Origin: Mucilaginibacter sp. UR6-1 | Lineage (GTDB): Bacteria; Bacteroidota; Bacteroidia; Sphingobacteriales; Sphingobacteriaceae | Assembly (NCBI RefSeq): GCF_020880975.1 | Contig: NZ_JAJIWP010000002.1 | Coordinates: forward strand, 496,001-560,000 | DNA: 64,000 bases | Direction of reading: 5' to 3' | In this document: positions 43,505-52,672 of the stretch, one piece after another | Numbering within the stretch: position 1 is the first letter of the stretch | Layout: the number at the start of each line of letters is the position of its first letter | The notes under the pieces: generated by a model | The model's input: the letters and a program-made list of their open reading frames with translations, nothing else | What the model was told of the DNA's origin: nothing | The model's database searches: none | Made by a program: the position numbers and the translations under genes

Positions 43505-43539
43505 AAAAAAGCGGCAAGCATCATGTTTGCCGCTTTTTT
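43505..43539 (+). terminator. Intrinsic terminator after the DUF4142 gene
   Basis: AAAAAAGCGGCAA / TTGCCGCTTTTTT, a 13-bp perfect stem with a 9-nt loop and a T-run, 23 bp after the stop. Confidence 0.92.
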
Positions 43540-43586
43540 GCTTTTTACAGACGGAACAGCAGTACTAAAATTTGTAATATTGCATT

Positions 43587-44603
43587 ATGTCATCACCTAT
43601 AGTAGCCGGTTTAATGGCTTTCGGCATGTCGGGCAGGGTGTTCCACGCGCCGTTTTTAAACACCAGCGAAAATTTCAGGCTGAAAGCCGTTGTTGAACGC
43701 AATCAAAAAAAAGCACAGGAGTATTATCCTGACATCATCAGCTATAATGCTATTGATGAATTGCTGAACGACAGGGAAATAGAGCTGGTGGTGATCAATA
43801 CCCCAAATTATACGCACTATGATTTGGCAAAACGGGCGCTTAACGCAGGCAAGCATGTGCTGCTTGAAAAACCGGCCGCGGCTACTACCGCCGAGGTGAA
43901 GGAGATGTTTGACCTCGCCCACAGTAAAGGGCTTAATTTACTGGTTTACCAAAACCGACGTTGGGATAGCGGCTTTCTGTCCGTAAAGGAAGTGATTGAA
44001 AGCGGCCGACTGGGTGATCTGATCGAAGTGCATTTCAGGTTTGACAGGTACCGCGCGGCAATCGGCCCAAAAACGTTTAAGGAAAGTAAGGATATGGTGG
44101 CCAACGGTATATCGTATGACCTTGGTCCGCACCTACTGGATAATGCCATAGCGCTTTTTGGCCGCCCGCTTAGCTGGCATAAAACTACGGGCAGCTATCG
44201 TAAGGGCTCGCAGGTTGATGATTATATTAATTTGCACCTTAAATATCCTAACCAGGTTAATGTATACCTCACCGCCGGTTTGCTTATTGCCGAACATTTA
44301 CCTGCCTTTGTGGTGCATGGTACACTGGGCAGCTTTGTTAAGCCGCGTACCGATGTTCAGGAAGACCAGCTTAATGCCGGGATGATGCCAACCGATGCCG
44401 CCTACGGCATTGAGCCTGATGGCAGCGAGGGCAAATTGGTTACATTTGACGAGAACGGAGATAAATTAACAGAGATGGTTCCATCAAAAAAAGGGGATTA
44501 TAAAAATTTGTTTAAGGCGGTATATCACACCATACGCGATGGAGCGTTATTTCCGGTAACAGAGGAACATATTGCCTGGCAGATAGAGATACTGGAGGCT
44601 TAA
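43587..44603 (+). CDS. Gfo/Idh/MocA family oxidoreductase
   Basis: A 338-residue NAD(P)-dependent dehydrogenase. The N-terminal Rossmann domain starts VAGLMAFGMSGRVFHAPFL; HVLLEKPAAAT near residue 90 holds the EKP motif with the catalytic lysine. The C-terminal alpha/beta domain includes NGISYDLGPHLLDNAIALFG near 172, where the DxxxH-type catalytic pair is found. Members oxidise or reduce sugars, inositol or related polyols; the substrate cannot be told. The following thioredoxin-fold gene starts 9 bp later, so the two are probably co-transcribed. Confidence 0.92.
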   Translation: MSSPIVAGLMAFGMSGRVFHAPFLNTSENFRLKAVVERNQKKAQEYYPDIISYNAIDELLNDREIELVVINTPNYTHYDLAKRALNAGKHVLLEKPAAATTAEVKEMFDLAHSKGLNLLVYQNRRWDSGFLSVKEVIESGRLGDLIEVHFRFDRYRAAIGPKTFKESKDMVANGISYDLGPHLLDNAIALFGRPLSWHKTTGSYRKGSQVDDYINLHLKYPNQVNVYLTAGLLIAEHLPAFVVHGTLGSFVKPRTDVQEDQLNAGMMPTDAAYGIEPDGSEGKLVTFDENGDKLTEMVPSKKGDYKNLFKAVYHTIRDGALFPVTEEHIAWQIEILEA

Positions 44604-44612
44604 TTTAACAGG

Positions 44613-45140
44613 ATGATGAAGAAATTAATATACGTAACACTTGTAGTGGTTGCCGCCATTGGCTGCATCCAGGCTAAAAATAATAATACTGAAAACACCA
44701 ATACCGAACAGGCACCTATACGCAATACCGAAAAGCTGGCACCCTTTAAGATACTGACTACTGATAGTACGTATTTCAGCTATAAAGACTTAAAACCCGG
44801 CAAGCCCGTGCTGCTGATATATTTCGCGCCCGATTGCGGCCATTGCCATGATTTGATGAAGGAACTGAAGCCGCAATTTAAACAGCTTGCCAAAGTGCAG
44901 GTGGTATTGGTTACCTGGACAAAATATGAATCGCTTAAACCCTTTTATAAGGAGTTTGAACTGGCCAAACAACCCAACTTTAAAGTAGGCACCGAGGGCT
45001 ACGATATGCCGGTACAAAAGTATTACCAAATAGCCCAAACGCCGTTCACCATATTGTATGACAAAAATGGCAAGCTGGTAAAGGCATTTGCCAAAGCCCC
45101 AAAGGTTGATGAGCTTTTGGCCGAGGTTAAAAAAGTTTAA
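44613..45140 (+). CDS. Exported thioredoxin-fold protein (TlpA/AhpC-like)
   Basis: A 175-residue protein with a signal peptide (MMKKLIYVTLVVVAAIGCIQA). Cys18 could serve as a lipobox cysteine, though the box (AIGC) is followed by I. The mature part has a thioredoxin fold with the redox motif CGHC in YFAPDCGHCHDLMKEL near residue 75 and the cis-proline region QTPFTILYD near 145. So an active thiol-disulfide reductase of the periplasm is likely. It follows the oxidoreductase gene closely and ends 3 bp from the convergent transglutaminase gene. Confidence 0.88.
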   Translation: MMKKLIYVTLVVVAAIGCIQAKNNNTENTNTEQAPIRNTEKLAPFKILTTDSTYFSYKDLKPGKPVLLIYFAPDCGHCHDLMKELKPQFKQLAKVQVVLVTWTKYESLKPFYKEFELAKQPNFKVGTEGYDMPVQKYYQIAQTPFTILYDKNGKLVKAFAKAPKVDELLAEVKKV

Positions 45141-45143
45141 AGC

Positions 45144-46139
45144 TTATTGCTGTAATTGCTTCTCCTGCTGTTGCTGCTGTTGTTGCTGCTGCATCTGTAT
45201 CATTTCCATATAGCGCTGATAGCTGTTCTTGGTAAATTCAGTTACCTGGTCGGCTATAGGTACTTCAATAACCTGGTGCTGATTGTCCGGCAGGGCTTCC
45301 TGATCTACTGATACGGTTACGCTAAGCTTATGATTTGATGAACCCTTATAAACGCCTTTAACCGGCGAACAATCCGAAAAGTTACGGCCAACAGCCAAAC
45401 GAACATGGGTGTCATTAGCTATGCAGTTGTTGGTTGGGTCAATACCCAGCCAGCCATAGTCAGGTATATAGGCCTCAACCCAGGCATGGGTAGCGCCTTC
45501 GCCGCGCATACCGTTGCTGTTGGTGCAAATGTAGCCACTTACATAACGGGCAGGTATCTGCAATATACGCAGCATCTCAATTAAAATATGGGCAAAATCC
45601 TGGCAAACGCCCTGTTTCATTTTCCATATCTGGTCAAGCTTGGTATCAACGGTGGTTACACCTTTTATGTACTCAAAATTATCAAACACGTACTGGCAAA
45701 AGCGCAGTACTATCTGGTATGGGGTATCATCGCTCTTACGCTCGGTATTTACCACTTCCTGCAATTCGCTCAGTCCGTCAAAATACTCCTGCTTTAAAAA
45801 ATCTATATAGGGTACTACGCTTTGCAGGCGCTTCAGGTCTTCCCATTGGTGCGATGGAAAAATATCATTTACCGGCAGGGTGCGATGTTTGGTTGCTACC
45901 AGCACACGCGAGTTGATCAGCATTACGTTATGCGGATCGGTATAGGTAAAGCTGCCTATCTGGTTGCCAAAGTAATCGGTATGTACATCAATGTTGGGGT
46001 TACCTGTAACGGTAACTTCCTGCCGTACCACTTCCTGGTAATCATCAACAATAGGGTAGAGGATGATCTGGTTGGCGCTGTCGCGCACGGTTCCTTCGTA
46101 AATATAACGGGTGGTGTGTTGTATCTCAAATTCGGGCAT
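45144..46139 (-). CDS. Transglutaminase-like protease with poly-Gln tail
   Basis: A 331-residue cytoplasmic protein: an N-terminal beta domain typical of bacterial transglutaminase-like proteins (HTTRYIYEGTVRDSANQIILYP), then the papain-like core with Cys in KQGVCQDFAHILIEMLR near residue 175, His in ATHAWVEAYIPDYGWLGIDPTN near 220 and the Asp in the same segment. The last 20 residues are mostly glutamine, from a CAG/CAA repeat. It is the third gene of a cluster with alpha-E and circularly permuted ATP-grasp genes; in known genomes these three go together and are thought to make and trim a peptide modification. Confidence 0.92.
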   Translation of the reverse strand: MPEFEIQHTTRYIYEGTVRDSANQIILYPIVDDYQEVVRQEVTVTGNPNIDVHTDYFGNQIGSFTYTDPHNVMLINSRVLVATKHRTLPVNDIFPSHQWEDLKRLQSVVPYIDFLKQEYFDGLSELQEVVNTERKSDDTPYQIVLRFCQYVFDNFEYIKGVTTVDTKLDQIWKMKQGVCQDFAHILIEMLRILQIPARYVSGYICTNSNGMRGEGATHAWVEAYIPDYGWLGIDPTNNCIANDTHVRLAVGRNFSDCSPVKGVYKGSSNHKLSVTVSVDQEALPDNQHQVIEVPIADQVTEFTKNSYQRYMEMIQMQQQQQQQQQEKQLQQ

Positions 46140-46151
46140 AATGTACTGTTT

Positions 46152-47087
46152 TTAGGAGTTGGCAAAATAATACTCATTCATGGCGTTACCTATGCCGTAA
46201 AGTTCGCTGCGTATCTGCGTTAAAAAGGTATGCAGCCCTTCCTGCCTGATGCTGCGTACCGAGTTGTATTTAATGCGGCTTTGCAAACGACCGATCTGGA
46301 ATGACATTTCGCGGAAATTCTCCAGGTTGTTATCATTCTTTAACCGATCAAAATAGCGCTGTATATTATTTACCGAGTAGATAACCGAACGCGGAAAATC
46401 ATTATTTAAAACCACCTGTTCCAATACGTTCTCGGCCTCAAAACCCTCACGGTAGCTTTTAAGGTAGAGCTCATATCCGCCTAATGATAGCAGCAGATGT
46501 TTCCAGTAGCTGGTATCGGTAAGCAAGTCGGGGTTATCATTTATGGATACAAATTTCATATCCAGTATATCAACCGACTGTATGGCCCTTTCCAGGTATT
46601 TACCTATGTTCATAAAGCTGCGCCCTTCGCCGCGCTCCATGGTAATTTCAACAGTGCCGTAATAAAGCATTACCTGTTTTATCAGTACATCCAATATACC
46701 TATCGGGTCTTCGCGCTGCAAGGCGCGCTCCAGGCGGCTATCCTTTACAGCATGGTAATACTCGTTAAGGCATTGCCAAAGGTCCTTGGTAATATGTTCC
46801 TGCACGCTGCGGGCATTCTCGCGGGCGTGGGTTATAATATTCCATATGCTGTTTGGATTGGTTTTGCCCGTTACCATGTACTTTAACACCGCGCGGGTAT
46901 CATTCTCCAGCTTTTGAGCTTCCTCGTCATCCAGCCCGGCAAAAAGACGCACCACCGGTTCCCAGGTAAACTCCTGTATGGTATCCTGTGATGAAGCATA
47001 ATTTATTTTGAGCATACGTAATATACCGTCGCTACGCTCAATGTAACGGCTTAACCAATAAAAACTTGCTGCTACTCTACTTAACAT
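46152..47087 (-). CDS. Alpha-E domain protein
   Basis: A 311-residue all-helical protein. It begins MLSRVAASFYWLSRYIERSDGILRML, the standard opening of the alpha-E family, and has the conserved ESD/ER-rich helices (DTSYWKHLLLSLGGYELYLKSYREGF, QIGRLQSRIKYNSV). The domain has no known catalytic activity; it always accompanies circularly permuted ATP-grasp enzymes, in some proteins as a fusion, and may hold the substrate or partner. It lies 12 bp upstream of the transglutaminase gene. A GC-rich inverted repeat fills the gap to the ATP-grasp gene. Confidence 0.93.
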   Translation of the reverse strand: MLSRVAASFYWLSRYIERSDGILRMLKINYASSQDTIQEFTWEPVVRLFAGLDDEEAQKLENDTRAVLKYMVTGKTNPNSIWNIITHARENARSVQEHITKDLWQCLNEYYHAVKDSRLERALQREDPIGILDVLIKQVMLYYGTVEITMERGEGRSFMNIGKYLERAIQSVDILDMKFVSINDNPDLLTDTSYWKHLLLSLGGYELYLKSYREGFEAENVLEQVVLNNDFPRSVIYSVNNIQRYFDRLKNDNNLENFREMSFQIGRLQSRIKYNSVRSIRQEGLHTFLTQIRSELYGIGNAMNEYYFANS

Positions 47088-47092
47088 CTTTG

Positions 47093-47181
47093 GCCCCCAA
47101 GCCCCCTAAAGGGGGTATATATTTTATTCTGTTATAATTAAAAATCTTTTCATCAACTCCCCCTTTAGGGGGTCGGGGGGC
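47093..47181. repeat. GC-rich inverted-repeat element, copy 5 (ATP-grasp/alpha-E junction)
   Basis: Arms 47093-47115 (GCCCCCAAGCCCCCTAAAGG, then GGG) and 47159-47181 (CCCCCTTTAGGGGGTCGGGG, then GGC). It starts on the base after the ATP-grasp stop codon and ends 5 bp before the alpha-E ATG, so it is exactly the gap. Outside the ilv-leu and dcw operons this is the only copy in the window. Confidence 0.87.
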
Positions 47182-48630
47182 TTACGCTAACACCCATGTA
47201 TCCTTACTGCCGCCCCCCTGCGAGCTGTTTACCACTAAGGAACCTTCTTTAAGGGCTACCCTTGTTAAGCCACCGGGTACTATCTCGATACCGCTTGGGC
47301 CAAACAGCGCGTATGGCCGCAGGTCAATACGGCGGGGGGTAAGCTCGCCCTGCATGTAACACGGTGCTGCCGACAGGTTGATGGTTGGCTGCGCTATAAA
47401 ATCACGCGGGTTTTTAATGATCTCCTGTTTGTATTCATCGATCTCCTGCTCGGTTGAAGCATGGCCCATCAGCATACCATAGCCGCCGCTGCCGTTAGTG
47501 CGTTTCACCACCATTTTGTTGATGTTGCCAAACACGTGTTCCCGCTCGTCGCGGTTGCCTAACTGGTAGGTGGGTACGTTTTTAAGTATCGGCTCCTCGT
47601 TAAGGTAATATTTTATCATGTCGGGCACGTAGGCGTAAACAGCCTTATCATCGGCTACGCCGTTACCTATAGCATTTACTATAGCCACATTGCCTTTGCG
47701 GTATGCACCCATAATGCCGGCTACACCTAACATGCTTGATGGGTTGAACACCAGCGGATCGAGGTAGTCATCATCAACACGGCGGTAAATAACATCAACC
47801 TGTTGCAGGCCGGTGGTGGTTTTCATGTATACCTTGTGGTTGTTTACCACCAGATCGCGCCCCTCTACCAACTCCACGCCCATTAAGCGGGCAAGGGTGG
47901 TATGCTCAAAGTAGGCCGAGTTATAAATACCCGGACTAAGCAGTACAATGGTAGGGTTATGTATTTGCCTTGGCGATAAGGCCAGCAGGTTTTTGTATAA
48001 TATGGATGGATATTCGGTTACGCTGCGAACGCCGCACTGCGGCAACAGATCAGGAAATAAGCGTTTGGTGATCTCCCTGTTCTCGAGCATGTAACTCACG
48101 CCCGATGGCGTACGCAGGTTATCTTCAAGTACATAAAAAGTACCGTCGTAATCACGTATCAGGTCAATACCCGAAATATGGATGTAAATATCATGCGGAA
48201 CCTGCAGGTTGTACATCTCGCGCAAAAAATGCGGGCACGAGTAGATCACTTCTATCGGGATAATGCCATCCTTGATAATGAACTGGTTACTATAAACATC
48301 CTTTAAAAACAGGTTGAGGGCTGTTAACCGTTGCTTGATGCCCCTTTCAACAAAGGCCCATTCGGGCGCTGTTATAATGCGCGGAATGATATCGAACGGA
48401 AATATTTTTTCGATCCCCTCGCCGCTATTGTAAACAGTAAAGGTAATGCCCTGGCTCATGAACAGCCTTTTGGCCAGTTCTTCTTTTTTATTCAGATCAT
48501 CGGCAGACTCGCGCGAAATATAATCGATCACCTTGCGGTAATGGTCGCGCACGTTGCTGTTTTCTCCGTACATTTCGTCCCAAACACCATTTATGGGATT
48601 GTATTTATTAAAATATGCCGATTCCTCCAT
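47182..48630 (-). CDS. Circularly permuted ATP-grasp type 2 protein
   Basis: A 482-residue protein of the family with permuted ATP-grasp order. Typical segments are the N-terminal YNPINGVWDEMYG, a central ISGIDLIRDYDGTFYVLEDNLRTPSGVSYMLENR near residue 150, YRRVDDDYLDPL near 265 and VKRTNGSGGYGML near 380, followed by IAQPTINLS and RIDLRPYALFG. Members are predicted peptide ligases. It is first in the three-gene cluster with alpha-E and the transglutaminase. The target of ligation is unknown. Confidence 0.94.
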   Translation of the reverse strand: MEESAYFNKYNPINGVWDEMYGENSNVRDHYRKVIDYISRESADDLNKKEELAKRLFMSQGITFTVYNSGEGIEKIFPFDIIPRIITAPEWAFVERGIKQRLTALNLFLKDVYSNQFIIKDGIIPIEVIYSCPHFLREMYNLQVPHDIYIHISGIDLIRDYDGTFYVLEDNLRTPSGVSYMLENREITKRLFPDLLPQCGVRSVTEYPSILYKNLLALSPRQIHNPTIVLLSPGIYNSAYFEHTTLARLMGVELVEGRDLVVNNHKVYMKTTTGLQQVDVIYRRVDDDYLDPLVFNPSSMLGVAGIMGAYRKGNVAIVNAIGNGVADDKAVYAYVPDMIKYYLNEEPILKNVPTYQLGNRDEREHVFGNINKMVVKRTNGSGGYGMLMGHASTEQEIDEYKQEIIKNPRDFIAQPTINLSAAPCYMQGELTPRRIDLRPYALFGPSGIEIVPGGLTRVALKEGSLVVNSSQGGGSKDTWVLA

Positions 48631-48822
48631 AAAATGCCCGATACGCTTGCGTTGTTTTTTAGATCTGTGTAATTAAGTATGGTAATTTATAAAGTTATTG
48701 GCATAGTTGGCAATAGTTTCTTTACTTTTTTATAATTATATTCATGTATAGTTGTGAAATATTTAATAAGTCACGCAAAAATTAATAAATAGTAAAATTT
48801 AGTTTGGGGCTTTTAAATAAAA

Positions 48823-48849
48823 AAAGCCATTGGTCATCCCAATGGCTTT
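48823..48849 (-). terminator. Intrinsic terminator after the DUF4397 gene
   Basis: AAAGCCATTGG / CCAATGGCTTT, 11-bp perfect stem and 5-nt loop, with a T-run on the minus strand, 23 bp past the stop. Confidence 0.9.
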
Positions 48850-48872
48850 AGTTTTTATAAAAATAATACTGA

Positions 48873-49565
48873 TTAATTTTCAGCTATTACATGGTATTTT
48901 AATGTAATTGCAGTTGAACCTGATACATAGATAGTATAGATTTTACCTGCTTGTACTTTAGTATCCAGGTCAAGTACAACATTGGCCTGACCGGCAGCAT
49001 ATAAAAATAATTGAGTGTTGGCATCAATTTCCTTATAAGCTGTTATTGCTTTATAAGCTACACCTGTAAACAATTTTTCGGTAGCACTAAAGCCCAAATC
49101 AACATTGTTTTGCACTGCTGATGCCAGGTGAATAAAACGTACTTTAGCTTTGCCTGATGATGGCGCTTTTCTGTCATCTTTTGCTACAACGTAAGTTTTA
49201 GCATTGGTATTACCTGCATAATATAAGCTGTAATGATCGTCATCGTCCAAATCAACATTGAATGATACATTGGCAGATGATGAACCCACGTTGCGGAACT
49301 GTACGGCTTTGTTATCGCCTGATGCTGTTTCTATGTAGTTTGATGTTTCTCCGTAAGCCACTGCTGAAGTATTCAGTTTAGTACCGCCAATATATACTTC
49401 CTGCGATAATGAACCTTCAACGGCATTGGTTATACGTACTGAAGCGCTATCCGCATCAACGTTTTCATCATCATTTTTATCACATGATGTTAAAGATACA
49501 GTTGCAAGTAAGATGAATGACAGTGATAAAAGTTTGGTGTTTTTGATTTTGTTAAACATTTTCAT
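48873..49565 (-). CDS. DUF4397 lipoprotein
   Basis: A 230-residue surface or periplasmic lipoprotein; MKMFNKIKNTKLLSLSFILLATVSLTSC gives a clear lipobox (LTSC), and an acidic stretch (DKNDDENVDADS) follows, as in many exported Bacteroidota lipoproteins. Two DUF4397-type beta repeats are seen: SVRITNAVEGSLSQEVYIGG near residue 41 and KVRFIHLASAVQNNVDLGF near 140. Function of the domain is unknown; adhesion or matrix roles have been guessed from its beta fold. It stands alone with its own terminator. Confidence 0.88.
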   Translation of the reverse strand: MKMFNKIKNTKLLSLSFILLATVSLTSCDKNDDENVDADSASVRITNAVEGSLSQEVYIGGTKLNTSAVAYGETSNYIETASGDNKAVQFRNVGSSSANVSFNVDLDDDDHYSLYYAGNTNAKTYVVAKDDRKAPSSGKAKVRFIHLASAVQNNVDLGFSATEKLFTGVAYKAITAYKEIDANTQLFLYAAGQANVVLDLDTKVQAGKIYTIYVSGSTAITLKYHVIAEN

Positions 49566-49756
49566 AATTGTAAATGATAGAATTTATAATATTTAATATT
49601 ATTTATATATGCCACCATTAGTTCAAACGCTATACCGTATTATGTAAAATGTTGTTTATGATGATATTAATCATATTTTAACATTTAATTAATGTATGGT
49701 TAAATGAACAACCTGTAGCTCTGAGTAAACTTTTTCATCAAAATTTCACCATAAAA

Positions 49757-49784
49757 AAAGCGCCTCTTGTAAAAGAGGCGCTTT
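49757..49784 (-). terminator. Intrinsic terminator after sdhB
   Basis: AAAGCGCCTCTT / AAGAGGCGCTTT, 12-bp perfect stem, 4-nt loop, with seven T on the minus strand. Ends the sdhCAB operon. Confidence 0.93.
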
Positions 49785-49806
49785 AAAGCTGTAAGCGTTA
49801 TAAATA

Positions 49807-50592
49807 TTATTGTGCGTGATCGTGCACACCTTCTTCCCTGAATAGTTTGGCGCTGAAAAAATCATTGTTCATGCGGCCAATGTTGGTAAGGCTGATCTCC
49901 TTAGGGCACTCAGCCTCGCAGGCACCGGTGTTGGTACAGTTGCCAAAACCTTCCTCGTCCATTTGCGCTACCATTGATTGTACGCGGCTCCAGCGCTCAG
50001 GCTGGCCCTGAGGCAACATACCTAATTGCGATACCTTAGCTGATACGAACAACATGGCCGAAGCATTTTTACATGCAGCAACACAAGCGCCGCAACCTAT
50101 ACAGGTAGCTGAGTTGAAAGCCTCGTCGGCTATAACTTTAGGGATAGGTATCTCGTTGGCATCAGGCACGCCGCCCGTGTTGATGGATACGTAACCACCG
50201 GCTTGCTGTATACGGTCAAAAGCCGAACGGTCAACCGCTAAATCCTTAATTACCGGGAAAGCAGCGGCACGCCAGGGCTCTATAGTGATGGTTTCGCCAT
50301 CTTTAAAAGAGCGCATGTGCAGTTGGCAGGTGGTAATAGCGCGCTTAGGGCCATGCGGACGGCCGTTAATATAAAGCGAGCACATACCGCAGATGCCCTC
50401 GCGGCAATCGTGGTCAAAGTAAATAGGTTCTTCACCTTTTTTGGTAAGGCTTTCGTTCACCACGTCAAGCATTTCAAGGAATGACATGTCTTCTGAAATA
50501 CTCTCAGCCTTGTAGGTCACAAACTTACCCGAGGTTTGTGCATTTTTTTGGCGCCATACTTTAAGCGTCAGGTTCATATTTCCGTTACTCAT
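49807..50592 (-). CDS. sdhB: Succinate dehydrogenase iron-sulfur subunit
   Basis: The electron-transfer subunit of complex II. The 261 residues hold the [2Fe-2S] motif CREGICGMC near residue 64, the [4Fe-4S] motif [11 protein letters not shown] near 158 and the [3Fe-4S] motif with [12 protein letters not shown] near 215. The ferredoxin-like N-terminal domain is normal. It is last in the sdhC-sdhA-sdhB operon, 89 bp after sdhA; that gap carries an AT-rich repeat. Confidence 0.97.
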   Translation of the reverse strand: MSNGNMNLTLKVWRQKNAQTSGKFVTYKAESISEDMSFLEMLDVVNESLTKKGEEPIYFDHDCREGICGMCSLYINGRPHGPKRAITTCQLHMRSFKDGETITIEPWRAAAFPVIKDLAVDRSAFDRIQQAGGYVSINTGGVPDANEIPIPKVIADEAFNSATCIGCGACVAACKNASAMLFVSAKVSQLGMLPQGQPERWSRVQSMVAQMDEEGFGNCTNTGACEAECPKEISLTNIGRMNNDFFSAKLFREEGVHDHAQ

Positions 50593-50596
50593 CTTT

Positions 50597-50680
50597 ATTT
50601 AGATATGAGATGTGAGATATTAGATTTGAGAATCAGGATAGGAGTTTAAATTTCTTGTCTATGATTCTTGCTCCTCAAAT
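50597..50680. repeat. AT-rich repeat in the sdhA-sdhB gap
   Basis: TTTAGATATGAGATGTGAGATATTAG followed later by an opposite-facing CCTCAAATCTTACTTA-type arm (reported here in pieces). The first part matches the arm at 3598-3632 in the leuA-methyltransferase gap. Confidence 0.5.
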
Positions 50681-50681
50681 C

Positions 50682-52616
50682 TTACTTATAGCTCCTCTGT
50701 GTCAATTTAACATTTTCAAATATCAGCTCCTCTTTGTGCAGCTCCTCGGGTTGGTTTTCACCTTTAAATTCCCAGGCTGCCGCAAATGCGAAGTTCTCGT
50801 CGTCTCGCAAGGCTTCGCCTTCTTCGGTTTGCGATTCAAGGCGGAAGTGGCCACCGCATGATTCCCTGCGCATCAGCGCATCGTCAACCATCAGTTCGCC
50901 AAGTTCAATAAAGTCGGCTACACGGCCCGCCCTTTCAAGCGCGGCGTTTATCTCCTCGTTCTCGCCTGTTACGATAGCGTTTTTCCAGAAGTCGGCTTTA
51001 AGTGCCTGTATCAGGCCTTTAGCTTTGGTCAAACCTTCTTCGGTGCGTGCCATACCGCAGTACTCCCACATAATGTGGCCAAGTTCTCGGTGATATTCAA
51101 CTACTGTTTTATTACCTTTTAAGGCCAGTAATTTGTTTATATGTGCAATAGCATCCTGTTTGGTTTGTTCAAAAGCAGGGTGGGTTTTATCAACCGCTTT
51201 AGGGCCGATGGTAGCCAGGTAATCACCCAGAGTATAAGGGATAACGAAGTACCCGTCAGACAGGCCCTGCATCAGTGCCGAAGCACCAAGGCGGTTAGCG
51301 CCGTGATCAGAGAAGTTACACTCGCCTAAAGCATACAGGCCCGGTACGTTAGTGCTCAGGTTATAATCAACCCAAAGGCCACCCATGGTGTAGTGTACCG
51401 CAGGGTAAATACGCATTGGCTGGGTATATGGATCTTCAGCAGTGATCTGCGCATACATGTCAAACAGGTTACCATATTTGGCAGCAACCGTTTCCTGTCC
51501 TAAGCGCTTAATAGCGTCGGCAAAGTCAAGAAATACGGCAAAGCCTGATGCGCCTACACCTTTGCCTTCATCGGCTAACTCTTTCGCGTTACGTGATGCC
51601 ACGTCGCGCGGTACAAGGTTACCAAAGGCAGGGTATTTTCTTTCAAGGAAGTAGTCGCGGTCGTCCTCCTTAATATCGCTGGCTTTTAATTTACCTGAGC
51701 GTAACTGCTCGGCAATCTCAACCGTTTTTGGCGCCCATACGCGTCCGTCATTACGTAACGATTCAGACATCAGCGTAAGCTTTGACTGATGATCGCCGGT
51801 AACCGGGATACAGGTGGGGTGAATTTGCGTATAGCAAGGGTTAGCGAAGAAAGCACCGCGTTTATGTGCCCTCCAGGCCGCGGTTACGTTTGAGCCGATA
51901 GCGTTGGTTGACAGGTAGAACACGTTGCTGTAACCGCCGGTACATAACAATACTGCATGGCCTGCATGTGTATCAATTTCGCCGGTTTTTAAGTTACGGG
52001 TAACAATACCTTTAGCCTGGCCATCAACCACAACCACGTCAAGCATTTCGTGGCGGGTATACATTTTAACTTTGCCATGGTGTATTTGGCGGTTAAGTGC
52101 CGAGTAAGCACCTAAAAGCAATTGCTGTCCGGTTTGGCCGCGGGCGTAAAAGGTACGTGATACCTGTGCGCCACCAAATGAACGGTTATCAAGCAAACCG
52201 CCGTATTCGCGTGCAAAAGGTACACCCTGTGCCACGCACTGGTCAATAATATTTACTGATACCTCGGCCAAACGGTGAACGTTGGCCTCGCGGGCGCGGT
52301 AATCACCACCTTTAATGGTATCATAAAATAAACGGTAAACGCTGTCACCGTCGTTTTGATAGTTTTTTGCTGCGTTTATACCACCCTGTGCGGCAATAGA
52401 GTGCGCACGGCGTGGGCTGTCCTGAAAGCAAAACGCGGTAACATTGTATCCAAGCTCGGCCAAAGTAGCCGCTGCCGATGCGCCTGCCAAACCCGTACCT
52501 ACAACAATAATGTTGTACTTACGCTTGTTGGCCGGGTTAACCAGCTTCAGGTTAAATTTATGCTTGCTCCATTTTTCGGCCAAAGGGCCCTGGGGAATCT
52601 TAGCATCTAAAGTCAT
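50682..52616 (-). CDS. sdhA: Succinate dehydrogenase flavoprotein subunit
   Basis: The FAD-linked subunit that oxidises succinate to fumarate. The 644 residues show the FAD Rossmann loop [20 protein letters not shown] near residue 36, the flavinylation segment [15 protein letters not shown] near 72, and the catalytic region [10 protein letters not shown] and [14 protein letters not shown]. The variable C-terminal domain ([11 protein letters not shown]) is present. Length is longer than E. coli SdhA (588) and fits the B-type enzyme with one di-haem anchor found in Bacteroidota. It lies 56 bp after sdhC. Confidence 0.97.
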   Translation of the reverse strand: MTLDAKIPQGPLAEKWSKHKFNLKLVNPANKRKYNIIVVGTGLAGASAAATLAELGYNVTAFCFQDSPRRAHSIAAQGGINAAKNYQNDGDSVYRLFYDTIKGGDYRAREANVHRLAEVSVNIIDQCVAQGVPFAREYGGLLDNRSFGGAQVSRTFYARGQTGQQLLLGAYSALNRQIHHGKVKMYTRHEMLDVVVVDGQAKGIVTRNLKTGEIDTHAGHAVLLCTGGYSNVFYLSTNAIGSNVTAAWRAHKRGAFFANPCYTQIHPTCIPVTGDHQSKLTLMSESLRNDGRVWAPKTVEIAEQLRSGKLKASDIKEDDRDYFLERKYPAFGNLVPRDVASRNAKELADEGKGVGASGFAVFLDFADAIKRLGQETVAAKYGNLFDMYAQITAEDPYTQPMRIYPAVHYTMGGLWVDYNLSTNVPGLYALGECNFSDHGANRLGASALMQGLSDGYFVIPYTLGDYLATIGPKAVDKTHPAFEQTKQDAIAHINKLLALKGNKTVVEYHRELGHIMWEYCGMARTEEGLTKAKGLIQALKADFWKNAIVTGENEEINAALERAGRVADFIELGELMVDDALMRRESCGGHFRLESQTEEGEALRDDENFAFAAAWEFKGENQPEELHKEELIFENVKLTQRSYK

Positions 52617-52672
52617 CTCTTACAATTATATTTTTGACAAGCCATGCGGCTCCATCATATCAACAATAAACC

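Noticed and set aside
45141..45143. Terminator between the convergent genes at 45140 and 45144
   Set aside because: Only three bases separate them, and no hairpin with a T-run was found at the junction.
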